Below are positions 37,372 to 48,636 of a stretch of DNA of 64,000 nucleotides, one piece after another. This DNA comes from Hedera helix (lineage: Eukaryota; Streptophyta; Magnoliopsida; Apiales; Araliaceae). A program made the position numbers and the translations under genes. The stretch is taken from positions 31,402,517 to 31,466,516 of the forward strand of contig OX359269.1 in the NCBI GenBank assembly GCA_947179155.2, given 5' to 3'. A model generated the notes under the pieces. The model saw only the letters and a list, made by a program, of their open reading frames with translations, was not told where the DNA came from and did not search any database. Positions within the stretch are counted from its first letter, which is position 1. Every line of letters starts with the position of its first letter.

Positions 37372-38189
37372 AACGTAGTTATATATTATCAAAGGTAGAT
37401 AATATTTTAAAATATTTGGTACATTATTAAATGTCCGAATAATTAAGTTATGTAAAAGAAGAAAGTTTTAATTGAATTAAATCAAAGTAAATAGTCCGTT
37501 TGTGACTAATTTAGACAATTTGTTAAAAGTGGGTCGTACGAAGAATGTGTAATGAATGCATAAGTTGGTTAAGTGTACCCGACATGTCTAACTAGGTTTG
37601 AGCTAGGATTTTTGTCCGGAACTTAAGGGTTCGTTTGTCGGACATCTTAAGAGTTAATAGATTGAAGTTAAATTCTTAAGTTAAAACTAATTTATAGTCA
37701 TTGTAACTAATGATTATGTCAATTTTATATATAAATTGTAGGTTGAATGAAAGACGCAAATAAGCGTAAATGGTAGAAACGAATCAAACAAGTTTTTCAG
37801 AACTTACTCTTATGTGCATTTCTATGCAACCATATGTTATTAAATTATTGATATGAAAATATATTGATGATATTTGTGTTATGTGAAATGCATGAAGTAT
37901 GATTATATGCGAAGTATATACAGAATAAGAAGCATGACTTGATATATGCTAGATGTATATTATATGCGATGCATAAGAAGTATGAAGCATTCATAAAATG
38001 AAAAGCATGAAATGCATGATGTAGAAATAAAATGGAGAATATGTATAACATGTGAAACATGTAATGTGTTATGTGTAGCTGTTAGACTTGCTAAGCCGTT
38101 GTGCTCACTCTTGTTATAAAAATCAACACTTTCAGATAGTGCAGGTTATTCAAAGTTTTCAATAAAGATCAAGGAACAGGAAAGCATAT

Positions 38190-40505
38190 TGTAGACACCC
38201 AAATTTTGCACTTCTCTACTAATCCTGGCAGGAGGGCAAAAGCGTCATTTGACCTGACATGCGGAAAGAAAGGTGGACCCCAACACCAAGCCACCCCAGC
38301 GATTTACGATCAAAGCCGCCACCACGGACAACGAGAATCCGATCACTTGAGGCAGGGCGAACAATGGATCCAGAAAAGCCTGAGCCAACCACAAAAGACG
38401 ACTGATGGCCACTCCGCTTACAATGTTCGGGGGTCTCGCTCCCCGGTGAGCGAGCGGCTGCCCAGCTCGCCGGTGAGCTGGCGGGGGTGGAAAGGGGGCA
38501 GCGCCCCCTGGAAGCCAAGCATAATTATCAAATTCCATATCAAGTCGCGGCCCTCCGAACTGGCCTCCCAGAACAATATGGCACGTTTTCCAGGGATTTC
38601 CGGACTGCAAAAATACAGCCTTACAAAATAATACCGCGGAAATTGGCGAATTAAGACCGCGTGGCACGAAAATCAAAAAAACAAGCCGGACGGCCGCGAA
38701 TGCAACCGCTGCCACCGACAGAAGTGACAGGCACGAGGCTCGAGAACGGCACACGGCAGCCGAGGCGGCGGCCAGGCGGCCACAGCAGGCAGCCGCAGAT
38801 GCATCTGCGGCCAGCCGCAGATGCATCTGCGGCTGCCTGCTGAAGCCTATATGCGGCCATTTTCCACCCGAGAAGAAAAAAAGAGAAGAAAAAAAAAGAA
38901 AAAGAGAGAGAGAAAGACGCGAGGGAGAGAGAGAATAGCTCGGGTTTGGCTTGTATGAAGTAGATTTTCATGTTATTTTGCTAGATAGTTGTATACTCTT
39001 GTGGTTAGGCTCACTTCGTGGAATATAAAGCTTCATTTGGATTGTTGCAAGGTGAAAGAGGAGTGTGTTCTTGGGTTTCTTTTTGTGTTATTATTAGTGT
39101 AATGTTGTGATTTGGGTTTATTTGATTTAGTTTATTGTGATATATTGGTAACGATCCGTGGATTAGGGGTTGTTAGTGAGGTTTCCATCGGAAAGTAACT
39201 CCTCCTAACACCCCGATGACATCCGTACGGTGATTTGTTCGTTCGTTATGGTGATAAGTAATGTGTAATGTTGATTTGGGCGATATTTGGGTTATATAAT
39301 GTGATAGCCAATGTCTAGATCTTGTTAGATTTGTTTAGTATTGGTTGTGTTGTGATGGGATGATTGTGAGCCTAGGGGGGAGATCCTCGTGATCGAACCC
39401 CGATGATGGACGTTTTGGGTGTATGTAATCGTGGCATAGGGTCCATGGCGATGTATTTGTAACATCGGGCCTTAACGCGATATCAATCGTGATCGGGTTA
39501 AGGCCCCGTGATAAATAAAAATATGTGATTGTGGGTGTTTGGGGTTGTCTGGATGGCTTACATGCCCGTAGATAACCCCGACACGTTTTGGGATGTATGT
39601 TTTAATTTACGACACGAAAAAATGGTTTTCAAAATAAGGCAAATAATGAAGATTTTATAAAATCAAGCAAATTTAGGATATTAGATTCACGAGGTTTAAA
39701 GGTTAAGTGTTTTGGTAAACTTTAATCCATAATTGATGAATAGGCTTTAGTTGGTTTTAAAACGTCACAAAAAACGATTTTGCAAATAAATAAATGTTTT
39801 CATTAAACTTTGTGCATAGGGTTAAAGAGTTCTAGAAGTTGCCCTCGATTTATTTATATTAACTGTTAGAAGGCAATGTATAGTCTCGATTCCTATTTGA
39901 CAAAAGTTTAAAACTATTGCTTTCTAAAATGACATCTAAATAAAAACCCTCAACGCTTTCGAAATTAAAATCAATCTTTCTTATAAAAAGCGAAGCCTCG
40001 TCATTTGGGTCAAAGAACGTCCAAAACACTTTCCAGATAACACTTTTGCCATATAAAAATAAAAGCGAACTTTTATAAACGCACCACAAACATTCATCTA
40101 GGCACGCACGCACACACACGCAAACCACACATTTTAGGATTTAAAAAGGATAGGAAAATATCAAGATTGCGGTAACCGTGTTTCACGGAAGTCGGGGGGT
40201 GCCTAACACCTTCCCCTCGCTTAAGCAAAGCCCCCGAACTCTATGAATCTCGGTTTGCGGACCAATTAATCGGAGTCACATATGAGCCAGCGATTACGAA
40301 AACAAATTCGGATGAGTTGGTACATCCATTTCAAATATACCAACTGGCGACTCTGGTCAATTGGCTCATAAAAAATCGATCTTTCAAAACCCGTCGACAC
40401 TAAACCGACCCTTTTCAAAATCACATTTAATTCAAAAGGCTAAAATTGGAAAGGGACATTTTTAATAAATAAAAAACGAGACGAACGAAAATCCCGGCGT
40501 CGACA
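38190..40505 (+). repeat. 5' LTR of element 3
   Basis: TGTAGACACCC to GGCGTCGACA, 2316 bp, essentially identical to the 3' LTR. The first 650 bp are GC-rich. They hold three hairpins at about 38434-38513 (CTCGCT/AGCGAG, CAGCTC/GAGCTG, GGGGGC/GCCCCC) and a 56-bp inverted repeat at 38785-38840. ORFs inside it recur identically in the other LTR and are not convincing genes. Confidence 0.97.
38785..38840. promoter_or_regulatory. Large palindromic element in the LTR promoter region
   Basis: Two 26-base arms with a 4-base loop. Each arm contains the 20-bp palindrome GCCGCAGATGCATCTGCGGC (38792-38811 and 38814-38833). A weak TATA-like CTATATG (38847) and a GA-rich leader-like stretch (38875-38936) follow at once. 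The same palindromic dimer recurs at 53062-53106, upstream of the antisense genes, and in the 3' LTR (54697-54752). Confidence 0.8.
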
Positions 40506-40507
40506 GC

Positions 40508-40525
40508 TGGCGACTCCGCTGGGGA
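40508..40525 (+). other. Primer-binding site, tRNA-Arg type
   Basis: TGGCGACTCCGCTGGGGA, two bases after the 5' LTR. It is the exact complement of the plant tRNA-Arg 3' end as I recall it (TCCCCAGCGGAGTCG plus CCA). Ogre elements are known to use this primer. Confidence 0.85.
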
Positions 40526-41302
40526 CATTAGAGGGCTTAAGCCGCATTTAAAATCCTGATGTTTTCCTATCCTTTAGAAATCTAAAAAATGTGTGTTTGC
40601 GTTATTTGCGTTGATTTACCTTTTTTGCGCGTGTATGTGGATGGTGTGATTGCGTTTTCCTTTCGAGTCTTTACTTTATTAGCATCATATGCATACGGTG
40701 AGGAACGATGAATGTATGATTGAATGTATGTTGAGCAGTTCCTCCTCCTGAGGCGAACCCGTCGGATGTGGATTACTGGACTCAAAGGGGTGCTCCCCGG
40801 CGAGGCTCAGGAAAAGCATCCACTCAGATCCAATCCAATTGAAAGATCGGATTTATTCCCTTCGAGTATGTTGCGAAGATCTGGGAACCTTCATGCCGAA
40901 AAGCCCGCGAGAGTAACTTAGGGTAGGTCAGCCTCAGATAAACCCAACGAATGGAAAGTCTCTTCATGCCCTTTTACGCTTTACGCGCATGATATCATAC
41001 TGTAGTCAATCCTTTTGTACCAACCAAATTTTGTCAAGATAAGAAGTACTAACCTCTGTCTTACAGGGACAGCTTGGAGAGCATCATAATTGCACACTGT
41101 CATACTTTGGTTAAAAATAAAGGGATACTGACCCTGTTTTTGCAGGAAAAGATTATAAAACTCAAAATACAAAAAATATATATTTGCTTTAGCATGCATC
41201 CACCAACGTCATTTTCCGAAACTAAACTTCGATTGTTTCATACGCAGGATTGCTCCCCAAACCCGTCTCCGATCTAAGAAAGCCAGAGAATTAACAGTCG
41301 AG
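40526..41302 (+). other. Untranslated leader of element 3
   Basis: About 780 bp with no convincing ORF. Three splice-acceptor-like sites occur in a row: CTCTGTCTTACAG (ends 41066), CCTGTTTTTGCAG (ends 41145) and TTTCATACGCAG (ends 41247). Leader splicing is therefore possible. The separate ORF1 found before gag in some Ogre elements is absent. Confidence 0.55.
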
Positions 41303-44140
41303 ATGGCTGAGAACCCTAATCCTGATCTGGCTCCCGTATCTCGGGAAGAGTTCAATGCTGTAAAGAATCAAATGACCGAGCTGACCATGTTGCTCAAAGA
41401 GCATTTCAAACTAAAGTCAGGGCCACAGCTCGAGGACCCGCCGGGGCCATCATCTCAAGGGAATGTATTGACCCCCGAAACTCCAAAAGTAGAGCTACCA
41501 AAGCAAGTCATTATCATCCCGGAGGACGAGGTGGCCAGTGGCGTCAGTAAGAAGATAAAGCAGATGGAAGAGGCCATCAAAACAATGAAGGGGATCGGGT
41601 CATATGGCAGTGTTAACTATTCCGACCTGTGCATCTTTCCGGGAACCAGATACCCCGAGAAGTTCAAGCTCCCTGAATTTGAAAAGTACAACGGGTCGGG
41701 GGATCCCTACACACACCTGAAAGTATACATCGGAGAGCTGGGGGGATATGCTGAGGACGAATCACTGAGAATGCAACTGTTCCAGAAAAGCCTGACAGGG
41801 GAGGCTAGGACATGGTATGCAAGATTGGATAATGCTAAGATCCACAACTGGGAGGAGCTGGCCCACACTTTCCTAACCCAGTACAGCTTTCAGTCCCAGA
41901 TGGCCCCGGACCGCTACCAGATGACCAAAATCAGAAAACAGGCCAGTGAATCCTTCAGAGACTATGCTCAACGGTGGAGGAGGATGGCAGCCCAAGTGAA
42001 CCCACCCATGAGTGAGGCAGAAATGGTCATGACTTTCATTGATATCCAGGAGGCTCCCTATTATGAAAGAGTAATGGCGGGAATAGGAAAGCCTTTTGCG
42101 GAGATGATCAAGCATGGGGAAATGGCGGAGATGGGTTTGAAGTCAGGAAAGATCAGAGATCTCACAGCTCTCGAGGCTGTGGCTGAGCAAATCCAGAGTG
42201 GGAATTACGGCAGTTCATCCCGAAGACCCCAAAAGAGAAAGGAGGAGGATGTGTCCCTGGTACTGCAAGGACTATCAGGGAAAACAATGACCAGCCCCCC
42301 GGTCCACATACAAAGAAATGAGGCCCCGCGCCCATCAAATTTCAACAATCAGAGGTATGAGGGGCGTCGAAAATTCGAAAAGCCGCAAGAGAGGGAGTTC
42401 ACCCCTTTGGGGGATTCGTTGGAGCAGATACTGACCCTGCTGGTAAGCCAGAAGAAGATTACCGAGCTATTGCCTCCGTCAGACCCAAAGAGCAAGAGAT
42501 ATGACCCTAGCAAGAGATGCGCCTACCACTCGGCATCCCCGGGGCATGACACCCAGGAGTGCTGGTCTCTCAAACACAAGATCCAGAACATGATTGACAA
42601 CGGAGAAATCGTGGTGGAACAACCGGAATCCCCGAATGTGAAGGCCAACCCTCTTCCCGAGCATAATGGGGGAGGCGTAAATACAGTGGAAGCTAGTGGG
42701 GCGGAGGGTCCCCTAAGATTGAGATACATAAGGAGGATAGAAGGAGAAATTGCTGTGACCAATGCCCGGGAGGATGCGCCAAGGGAGCCTATTAAGTTGG
42801 TTGGAGTAATTCAAGGGACCAAAACAGAGCCTATCCGGTTATCAGCTCCAAGACCCCTTGTCGTAACAGCTAGATCACAATTGCCAGTCACCAACCTGAA
42901 GACTGTTCCGTGGAATTACGGGGAAAAAACCGTGGAAGAGGCCAGTTGTGCATCGGTCAGCTCCAAAGGAAATCCATTGTATCTACCAAGGCGGGTTTTT
43001 GAAAACACAAAAAGGGAAAACGGGAAAATATCAGAGGACAAAGCGTTGGAGTTTTGGGAGAAGATGAATCACGGCAAGGCAAATGTGGCCAAAACACTGG
43101 AGGTGCAGCCACCCCTGACATCCATCTTAGATCTTGCCTTGGCCTCAAATGACCATCATCAAGTATTAAGCAAAGTCCTGGAAGAGGCCCATGTCCCCAA
43201 GACAATCAGTACAGAAAGATTCAGCCACTTGGTGGGCCATCTGTTAGACAGCAATGTAATATCATTTACCGACGACGACATCCCTGAAGAAGGAAGGGGG
43301 CACCGAAAGCCGTTACACATTTCTGTCATCTCGTCCGGATATGTGATGAACGGAGTCTTGATTGATGGTGGGTCAGCCCTGAACATTTGCCCATACAATA
43401 CTCTGGAGAAAATGAAGATCAACCCTAAGCGCCTGCGGGCTAGCCAAGTGGTGGTAAGGGCGTTTGATGGATCGAGAAAGGACACGGTGGGAGAGATTGA
43501 GCTGCCGGTGGAGATTGGCCCGTATACTTTTGATATTTCCTTCCAAGTGCTAGATATCACGGCCAGTTACAACATGCTCTTGGGGAGGCCCTGGATTCAT
43601 ATGGCTGGGGCAGTTCCCTCCACTCTGCATCAGCAAATAAAGTTTATCGTTGAGGGACACTTGATCACAATCGCGGCAGAATCTGACTACCCTGTTCCCT
43701 CTGTAAAAGGCATGCCGGTGATCCATGTGGATGAATCAGCCGAACCAATCAGCTATCAAGCGTTTGAAATCAGCACCCCTCAGTACAAGCAATTGGGAGC
43801 CCCGGAGTTAAAGCTTAAGGTGTCCCCCGAGCTCACTTTCGTTGCCCGGGAAATGATGGCAATGAACTTTCAGCCGGGGCAAGGGCTAGGCAAGCACAGC
43901 CAAGGAATCACCGAACCCATCAAAGTACCAGTGCAGTCAGGCAAGGCAGGGTTAGGATATCATGGAGGTATGAGGACGAGGAACGCATACAAGAAAATTC
44001 CCGTGCGGATAACCGGAGTCCCGATACCGAGAGCCAGTAATGAACAATCCCTGAGGATAATCAAGCCTGCGTCTGAAGCAGAGGGTAAGGGGGAGGCTCC
44101 CCCAGCCAAAGGATTGGTCCGTCAGATGGATTTCTTGTAA
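41303..44140 (+). CDS. Gag-protease with C-terminal G-patch (element 3)
   Basis: 945 residues, start ATG in a good context (GAGATGGCT). Gag capsid occupies about residues 130-300 (KYNGSGDPYTHLKVYIGELG, GEARTWYARLD). A Cys/His knuckle CAYHSASPGHDTQEC lies near 412. The aspartic protease with VLIDGGSALNICP (near 690) has Gly-Gly after the catalytic Asp, as is usual for this lineage, followed by LLGRPWIH. A G-patch-like motif (MNFQPGQGLGKHSQGITEP) follows near 855-875; G-patches are RNA-binding or helicase-partner motifs. The frame ends at TAA 44138-44140, which overlaps the splice donor at 44137, so the unspliced RNA gives gag-protease only. Confidence 0.93.
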   Translation: MAENPNPDLAPVSREEFNAVKNQMTELTMLLKEHFKLKSGPQLEDPPGPSSQGNVLTPETPKVELPKQVIIIPEDEVASGVSKKIKQMEEAIKTMKGIGSYGSVNYSDLCIFPGTRYPEKFKLPEFEKYNGSGDPYTHLKVYIGELGGYAEDESLRMQLFQKSLTGEARTWYARLDNAKIHNWEELAHTFLTQYSFQSQMAPDRYQMTKIRKQASESFRDYAQRWRRMAAQVNPPMSEAEMVMTFIDIQEAPYYERVMAGIGKPFAEMIKHGEMAEMGLKSGKIRDLTALEAVAEQIQSGNYGSSSRRPQKRKEEDVSLVLQGLSGKTMTSPPVHIQRNEAPRPSNFNNQRYEGRRKFEKPQEREFTPLGDSLEQILTLLVSQKKITELLPPSDPKSKRYDPSKRCAYHSASPGHDTQECWSLKHKIQNMIDNGEIVVEQPESPNVKANPLPEHNGGGVNTVEASGAEGPLRLRYIRRIEGEIAVTNAREDAPREPIKLVGVIQGTKTEPIRLSAPRPLVVTARSQLPVTNLKTVPWNYGEKTVEEASCASVSSKGNPLYLPRRVFENTKRENGKISEDKALEFWEKMNHGKANVAKTLEVQPPLTSILDLALASNDHHQVLSKVLEEAHVPKTISTERFSHLVGHLLDSNVISFTDDDIPEEGRGHRKPLHISVISSGYVMNGVLIDGGSALNICPYNTLEKMKINPKRLRASQVVVRAFDGSRKDTVGEIELPVEIGPYTFDISFQVLDITASYNMLLGRPWIHMAGAVPSTLHQQIKFIVEGHLITIAAESDYPVPSVKGMPVIHVDESAEPISYQAFEISTPQYKQLGAPELKLKVSPELTFVAREMMAMNFQPGQGLGKHSQGITEPIKVPVQSGKAGLGYHGGMRTRNAYKKIPVRITGVPIPRASNEQSLRIIKPASEAEGKGEAPPAKGLVRQMDFL

Positions 44141-44590
44141 GAAATTATGGAACAGTTTGAGGAGAAGTGTCATCTCCCGGGGCAGTCAGGCCCCAATGAA
44201 AAGGGAAAGGAGAAAATGACTGACGGCAAGCAGATCATGCCATTCATTAATTGGGCCGGGTTAGAAGTGCCCGAAGAAAGTGAAAAGGAAAGCCGAAGCC
44301 AAGTCGCTGCAATCATTGAAGAGGTGCCAGATACAGAGACCCCCTCCATCACTAGCTATAAAACCGAAGTGATCCCCAGGAATTGGACCGTGCAGCCAGT
44401 AGTATCCAGAAAAGGGTAAATGCAGGAGTGTCCGGGAATCTTGTCCAGTAGGGGGATCAAGGGGTTTTTAAGACGGTGTTTTTGTTTTTATGTATCTGCA
44501 CGTCTATTTCATACTTTTGTCATGATTATTGAAAAGGAAGTCATGTACCTAATGTTTATATATATGACAAATATTTTTGTTTCATGTCAG
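44137..44590 (+). other. Sense-strand intron between protease and RT (454 bp)
   Basis: Donor TTCTT|GTAAGAAAT removes the gag-protease stop. Acceptor TTTTTGTTTCATGTCAG|G leads into RT. Splicing joins the two frames with no shift (codon split 2+1). The first part stays open in the gag frame after the stop (90 codons, 44147-44416), so the intron may itself be partly coding. An intron at this place is characteristic of Ogre elements, where splicing sets the ratio of gag-protease to full polyprotein. Confidence 0.85.
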
Positions 44591-45812
44591 GTGTACCGAT
44601 TTGAGTCATTCTAGCCTAACAAACGATTTTCCAAATTTGAAAGACGATTATGATTTTGATATAGAACTGGATTTCGATTTGATGGGAATTGAGCAGGACG
44701 AAGCAGATGATGACGACGCTCCCGACGAGATCAAAGAGTGGGTCGAGGATAAACCCAAACCCAACCTAGACCAAACCATCACCATCAACATAGGAACCCC
44801 TGAAAACCCCAAAGAGCTAAAAATTGGGGCAGACTTGACTCCCAACCAGAAAGCAGAAGTAGCTGAACTGTTGAGCCAATATGAGGATGTGTTTGCTTGG
44901 TCACACGAAGACATGGTCGGGTTGTCCACGGACATCGTGGTACATCGATTGCCTATCAAGGAGGGTTTCAGGCCAGTTAAGCAGAAGTTGAGAAAGTTAA
45001 AGCCAGAGTGGAGCTTAAAAGTGAAAGAAGAGATAGTCAAGCAATTCAAGGCTGGGATCATCATGGTGTCTACTTACCCAGAATGGCTTTCCAATATAGT
45101 CCCCGTGGCAAAACCTGGAGGAAAGGTGAGAGTGTGCGTGGATTATAGAGATCTGAACAAAGCCAGTCTTAAGGATAACTTCCCAGTGCCTTTCATACAC
45201 ATCTTGGTGGATAACACAGCTCAGTATGAAATGTATTCATTTGTCGATTGTTTCGCTGGGTATCACCAGATAATGGTGGCGGAAGAGGATCGAGAAAAGA
45301 CTGCCTTCATCACCCCCTGGGGCACGTTTTGTTATAGACGACTTGCCTTCGGCCTCACAAATGCGGGAGCCACTTATCAAAGGGCCATGATGGCCCTATT
45401 CCATGACATGATGCACAAGGAGATAGAGGTTTACGTGGATGACATCATTGTGAAATCGAGGGCGGAATCTGACCATGTGACTCACCTTAAGAAGCTATTC
45501 GAGCGGCTCAGGAAGTATAATTTGAAGCTCAATCCAGCCAAATGTGCCTTCGGGGTTCAGTCAGGTAAACTCCTTGGATTCTTGGTGAGCAATCGAGGTA
45601 TCGAACTGGATCCGGCTAAGATCAGGGCTATTGTGGATATGCCAGCTCCCCGTACAGAGAAAGAGATAAGGGGATTTTTGGGGAGGATAAACTTCATCAG
45701 TCGGTTCATATCCCATCTGACCACCACCTGCGAACCAATCTTCAAAACTGTTAAGGAAAGACGCCTCCCGGAAGTGGAACAGTCAATGCCAAAAAGCCTT
45801 TCAGACTATTAA
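44591..45812 (+). pseudogene. Reverse transcriptase (element 3), frame broken at its end
   Basis: RT domain entered through the splice acceptor at 44590|44591. An acidic linker (EQDEADDDDAPDEIKEW) comes first. RT motifs follow: YPEWLSNIVPVAKP, RVCVDYRDLNKAS, FVDCFAGYHQIM (catalytic Asp), FGLTNAGATYQRAM, VYVDDIIVKS (the Asp pair) and LLGFLVSNRGIELDPAKI. It ends in GRINFISRFISHLTTTCEPIFK. An extra A in the run at 45744-45747 then shifts the frame, so translation runs out of frame to the stop at 45810-45812. The RNase H part continues in the shifted frame. Confidence 0.92.
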
Positions 45813-45834
45813 GAAGCAACTAACAGAAGCGCCA

Positions 45835-48061
45835 GTGCTGGTACCGCCAAAGGACGGGGTTCCCCTTTTCCTGTATATATCCGTGAATGATATGGCGATG
45901 GGTTGTATGCTGGGGCAGAAGAGTGAATCCGGTAAGGAGCATGCCATTTACTACCTCAGCAAGAGATTCAGCAGCTGTGAACAGAATTACACGCCGATCG
46001 AGAAAACATGTTGCGCCTTGGCCTGGGCTGCTATGAGATTACAGCATTACCTCCATGGACACACTACCTATTTGATCTCGCGAATCGACCCCTTGAAGTA
46101 TATATTTGAGAGACCAATGCTGAATTGTCGATTGTCAAGGTGGCAGTTAATCCTCCAGCAATTCGACATCCTATATGTTACCCAGAAGGCCATGAAAGGG
46201 CAGGGAATTGCAGATCAATTATCAGAGATGCCGACAGGGGGGATGGAGCCTTTAGAGACTTTCCTACCAGGTGAAGACATACTGTGGGTCCAACAAGCAA
46301 AGTGTGATGACGAAGGGCAGTTCTGGAAAATGTATTTCGACGGTGCCATGAATGCTGAAGGGGCTGGAGCTGGGGCGGTCCTGGTCTCCATTACGGGCGA
46401 GCAATACCCTGTTCTCACCAAGTTACGGTTCAATAACTCAAACAATACGGCTGAGTATGAAGGATGTATATTGGGACTGAGGTTCGCCCGCAATATGGGA
46501 GTGAAAAGATTAGCCGTATTCGGAGATTCAGAGTTGGTGATCAGACAAGCGACTGGGGAATATGGCACTAAGGAGCTTCGGTTACTCCCCTACCACCGGT
46601 GTGTAGTCCGATTGATGCAAGAATTTGAAGATATAGCTTTCCGACACATTCCCCGGGGGCGGAATGACTTTGCCGATGCATTGGCCACCATGGCTTCATT
46701 AGTCCACGTGCTCAAAAATAAAGCCAATCCCCAGATTGAAATAACAGTGCAAAATGCTCCCGCTTACGAAGAATGTATATTGGAGTTATCCGAAGAGGTG
46801 GTGCAGCCAAATCAGCCTTGGTATCACGACATCCAGAGATACTTGAGGGATAGATCACTCCCCGACCAGGCGAACCGAACGGAAAGGCAGAGAATCCAGA
46901 AGATGGCGATGAAATTCTATTTAAGCGGAGATTCCCTGTATAAGAGGGATGTAGGCTTGGGATTATTGCGATGTGTGGACGAAACTCAAGCACAGAAAAT
47001 CATGGGCGAGGTGCACGGTGGAGTGTGTGGGCCGCATATGAGTGGACCGATGTTAGCCAAGAAAATTCTGAGAACCGGGCATTACTGGCTATCACTTAAA
47101 GCTGACTGTGACGATCATGTCAAGCGATGTTTCCAATGCCAAGCACACGGTAATGTGATGCATGCGCCTCCTAATGAACTACATTGTATGACTTCCCCTT
47201 GGCCGTTCTCCATGTGGGGTATGGATGTTATCGGGCCCGTGGAGCCCAAAGCGAGCAACGGCCACCGGTTCATTTTCGTCATGATCGACTATTTCACTAA
47301 ATGGGTAGAGGCAGCTTCTTTCCCCAAAGTAACGCAGGAAGTTATAGTCAGTTTCATCAGGAACAATGTGATTTGCCGATACGGACAGCCTGAAATCTTG
47401 GTGTCCGACAATGCCAAGAATCTGAACAATGCCCTTATGAAGGAGTTGTGCGCCCAATTCAAGATCAAGCATCTAAATTCTGTCATTTACCGGCCCAAAA
47501 TGAATGGGGCCGTGGAGGCGGCAAATAAGAATATAAAGAGAATCATGGCGAGAATGTCTGCCAATCATCGGGGATGGCCGGATTTGCTGCCCCTCACATT
47601 GTTTGCATACCGGACATCAGTGCGAACGTCCACAGGAGCAACCCCTTACGCCTTGGTATATGGGATGGAGGCCGTTTTGCCGGTGGAAATGGAGATGGCA
47701 TCCCTCCGGATTTTGCTCGATGCTCGGATTGACGAGGGGGATTGGATACAAAGTCGATACGACCAGTTAGCCTTGATAGATGAAAAAAGGGTGGCGGCTA
47801 TATTACACGGTCAGTTGTATCAGCAACGTATCTCTCGATCGTACGACAAAAAGATTCGGTCCCGAAAGTTCAAAGAGAATGATTTAGTTCTAAAGAGGGT
47901 CATGCCCTGTCAAGACGAAGCCAAAGGGAAATTCGCTCCCAATTGGGAAGGGCCCTTTGTGATCAAAAAGGTTCTATCTGGAGGGGCCCTCATCCTACAG
48001 GAAATGGATGGCGAGGTATTTCCGCAGCCCCTGAATTCCGACTCTGTGAAACGATTCTACG

Positions 48062-48110
<49 letters not shown>

Positions 48111-48111
48111 A
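45835..48111 (+). pseudogene. RNase H, archaeal-type RNase H and integrase (element 3)
   Basis: 758 residues, separated from RT by the 45744-45747 frameshift; the GTG/CTG start is not real. Degenerate RNase H spans about 10-130 (GKEHAIYYLSKRF, IDPLKYIFERP). Archaeal-type RNase H spans about 163-285 (MYFDGAM, NNTAEYEGC, GDSELVIRQ, FADALATMA). The integrase zinc domain is at about 390-440 (HGGVCGPHM, CFQCQ). The catalytic core has Asp in GMDVIGPV, Asp in LVSDNAKN and Glu in NGAVEAAN. The C-terminal segment KFAPNWEGPFVIKKV follows. The end runs into the A43 tract and gives a terminal poly-Lys before TAA. Confidence 0.93.
48066..48108 (+). repeat. Uninterrupted A43 tract at the end of pol
   Basis: 43 consecutive A fall at the last codons of integrase and replace the normal C-terminus with about 14 Lys. 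This may be a slippage expansion or an assembly artefact. Confidence 0.95.
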
Positions 48112-48636
48112 AAAATTTCTCCCTTGTAACTCGAACTACGTAGGACCTGATCTCCTAACCTTGTGGGAGTACGTAGGCAGCCATCATGGCACGGTCCGTT
48201 CTACACAAAATAATAAACTTCGTCCCTATACCAAAACCACTTCTAGAAAATCCCGAAATCCTACACATTCCAAAACTTACCCAAACCTAACCACAAACCT
48301 TGTCCCTATACCAAAACCACTTCCAGAAATCCTATACCCTCCAAACCTAGCCACATAATTAGCCCAAAGTCCAAGACTCATTTCGATGAAATCAGAGGGG
48401 CATGCGGCAATATCTGTGGAGTTCCAATCAAGACTTGAGGAAAGAAATAAGGCAATATATCGAAATCATAATCGGCTGGATAAAATGAGGATCCAATGAA
48501 GGGCGACGATGCATCAAAAAGGGAAATGACTGAAACCACAAATATTTCTCTATATATACAAAACATTTTGATTACAAGTCTGTCTTTTAAATAAAAGTGA
48601 TGAAACTGACATAGTCCGTGCAGGAAATAAAATCAT
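48112..48636. other. Spacer between pol and the antisense cassette
   Basis: Contains CGAACTACGTAGGACCTGA and GGGAGTACGTAGGCAGCC, motifs I associate with the end of pol in Tat elements. It also holds two imperfect ~95-bp direct repeats (CTATACCAAAACCACTTC near 48224 and 48306). Sense and antisense genes converge here, so both 3' ends probably lie in it. Confidence 0.5.

Noticed and set aside
38206..38971. ORFs of 60-193 codons in the 5' LTR, repeated in the 3' LTR
   Set aside because: They overlap one another in several frames of GC-rich U3 and leader sequence, have no recognisable domain, and recur only because the LTRs are duplicates.
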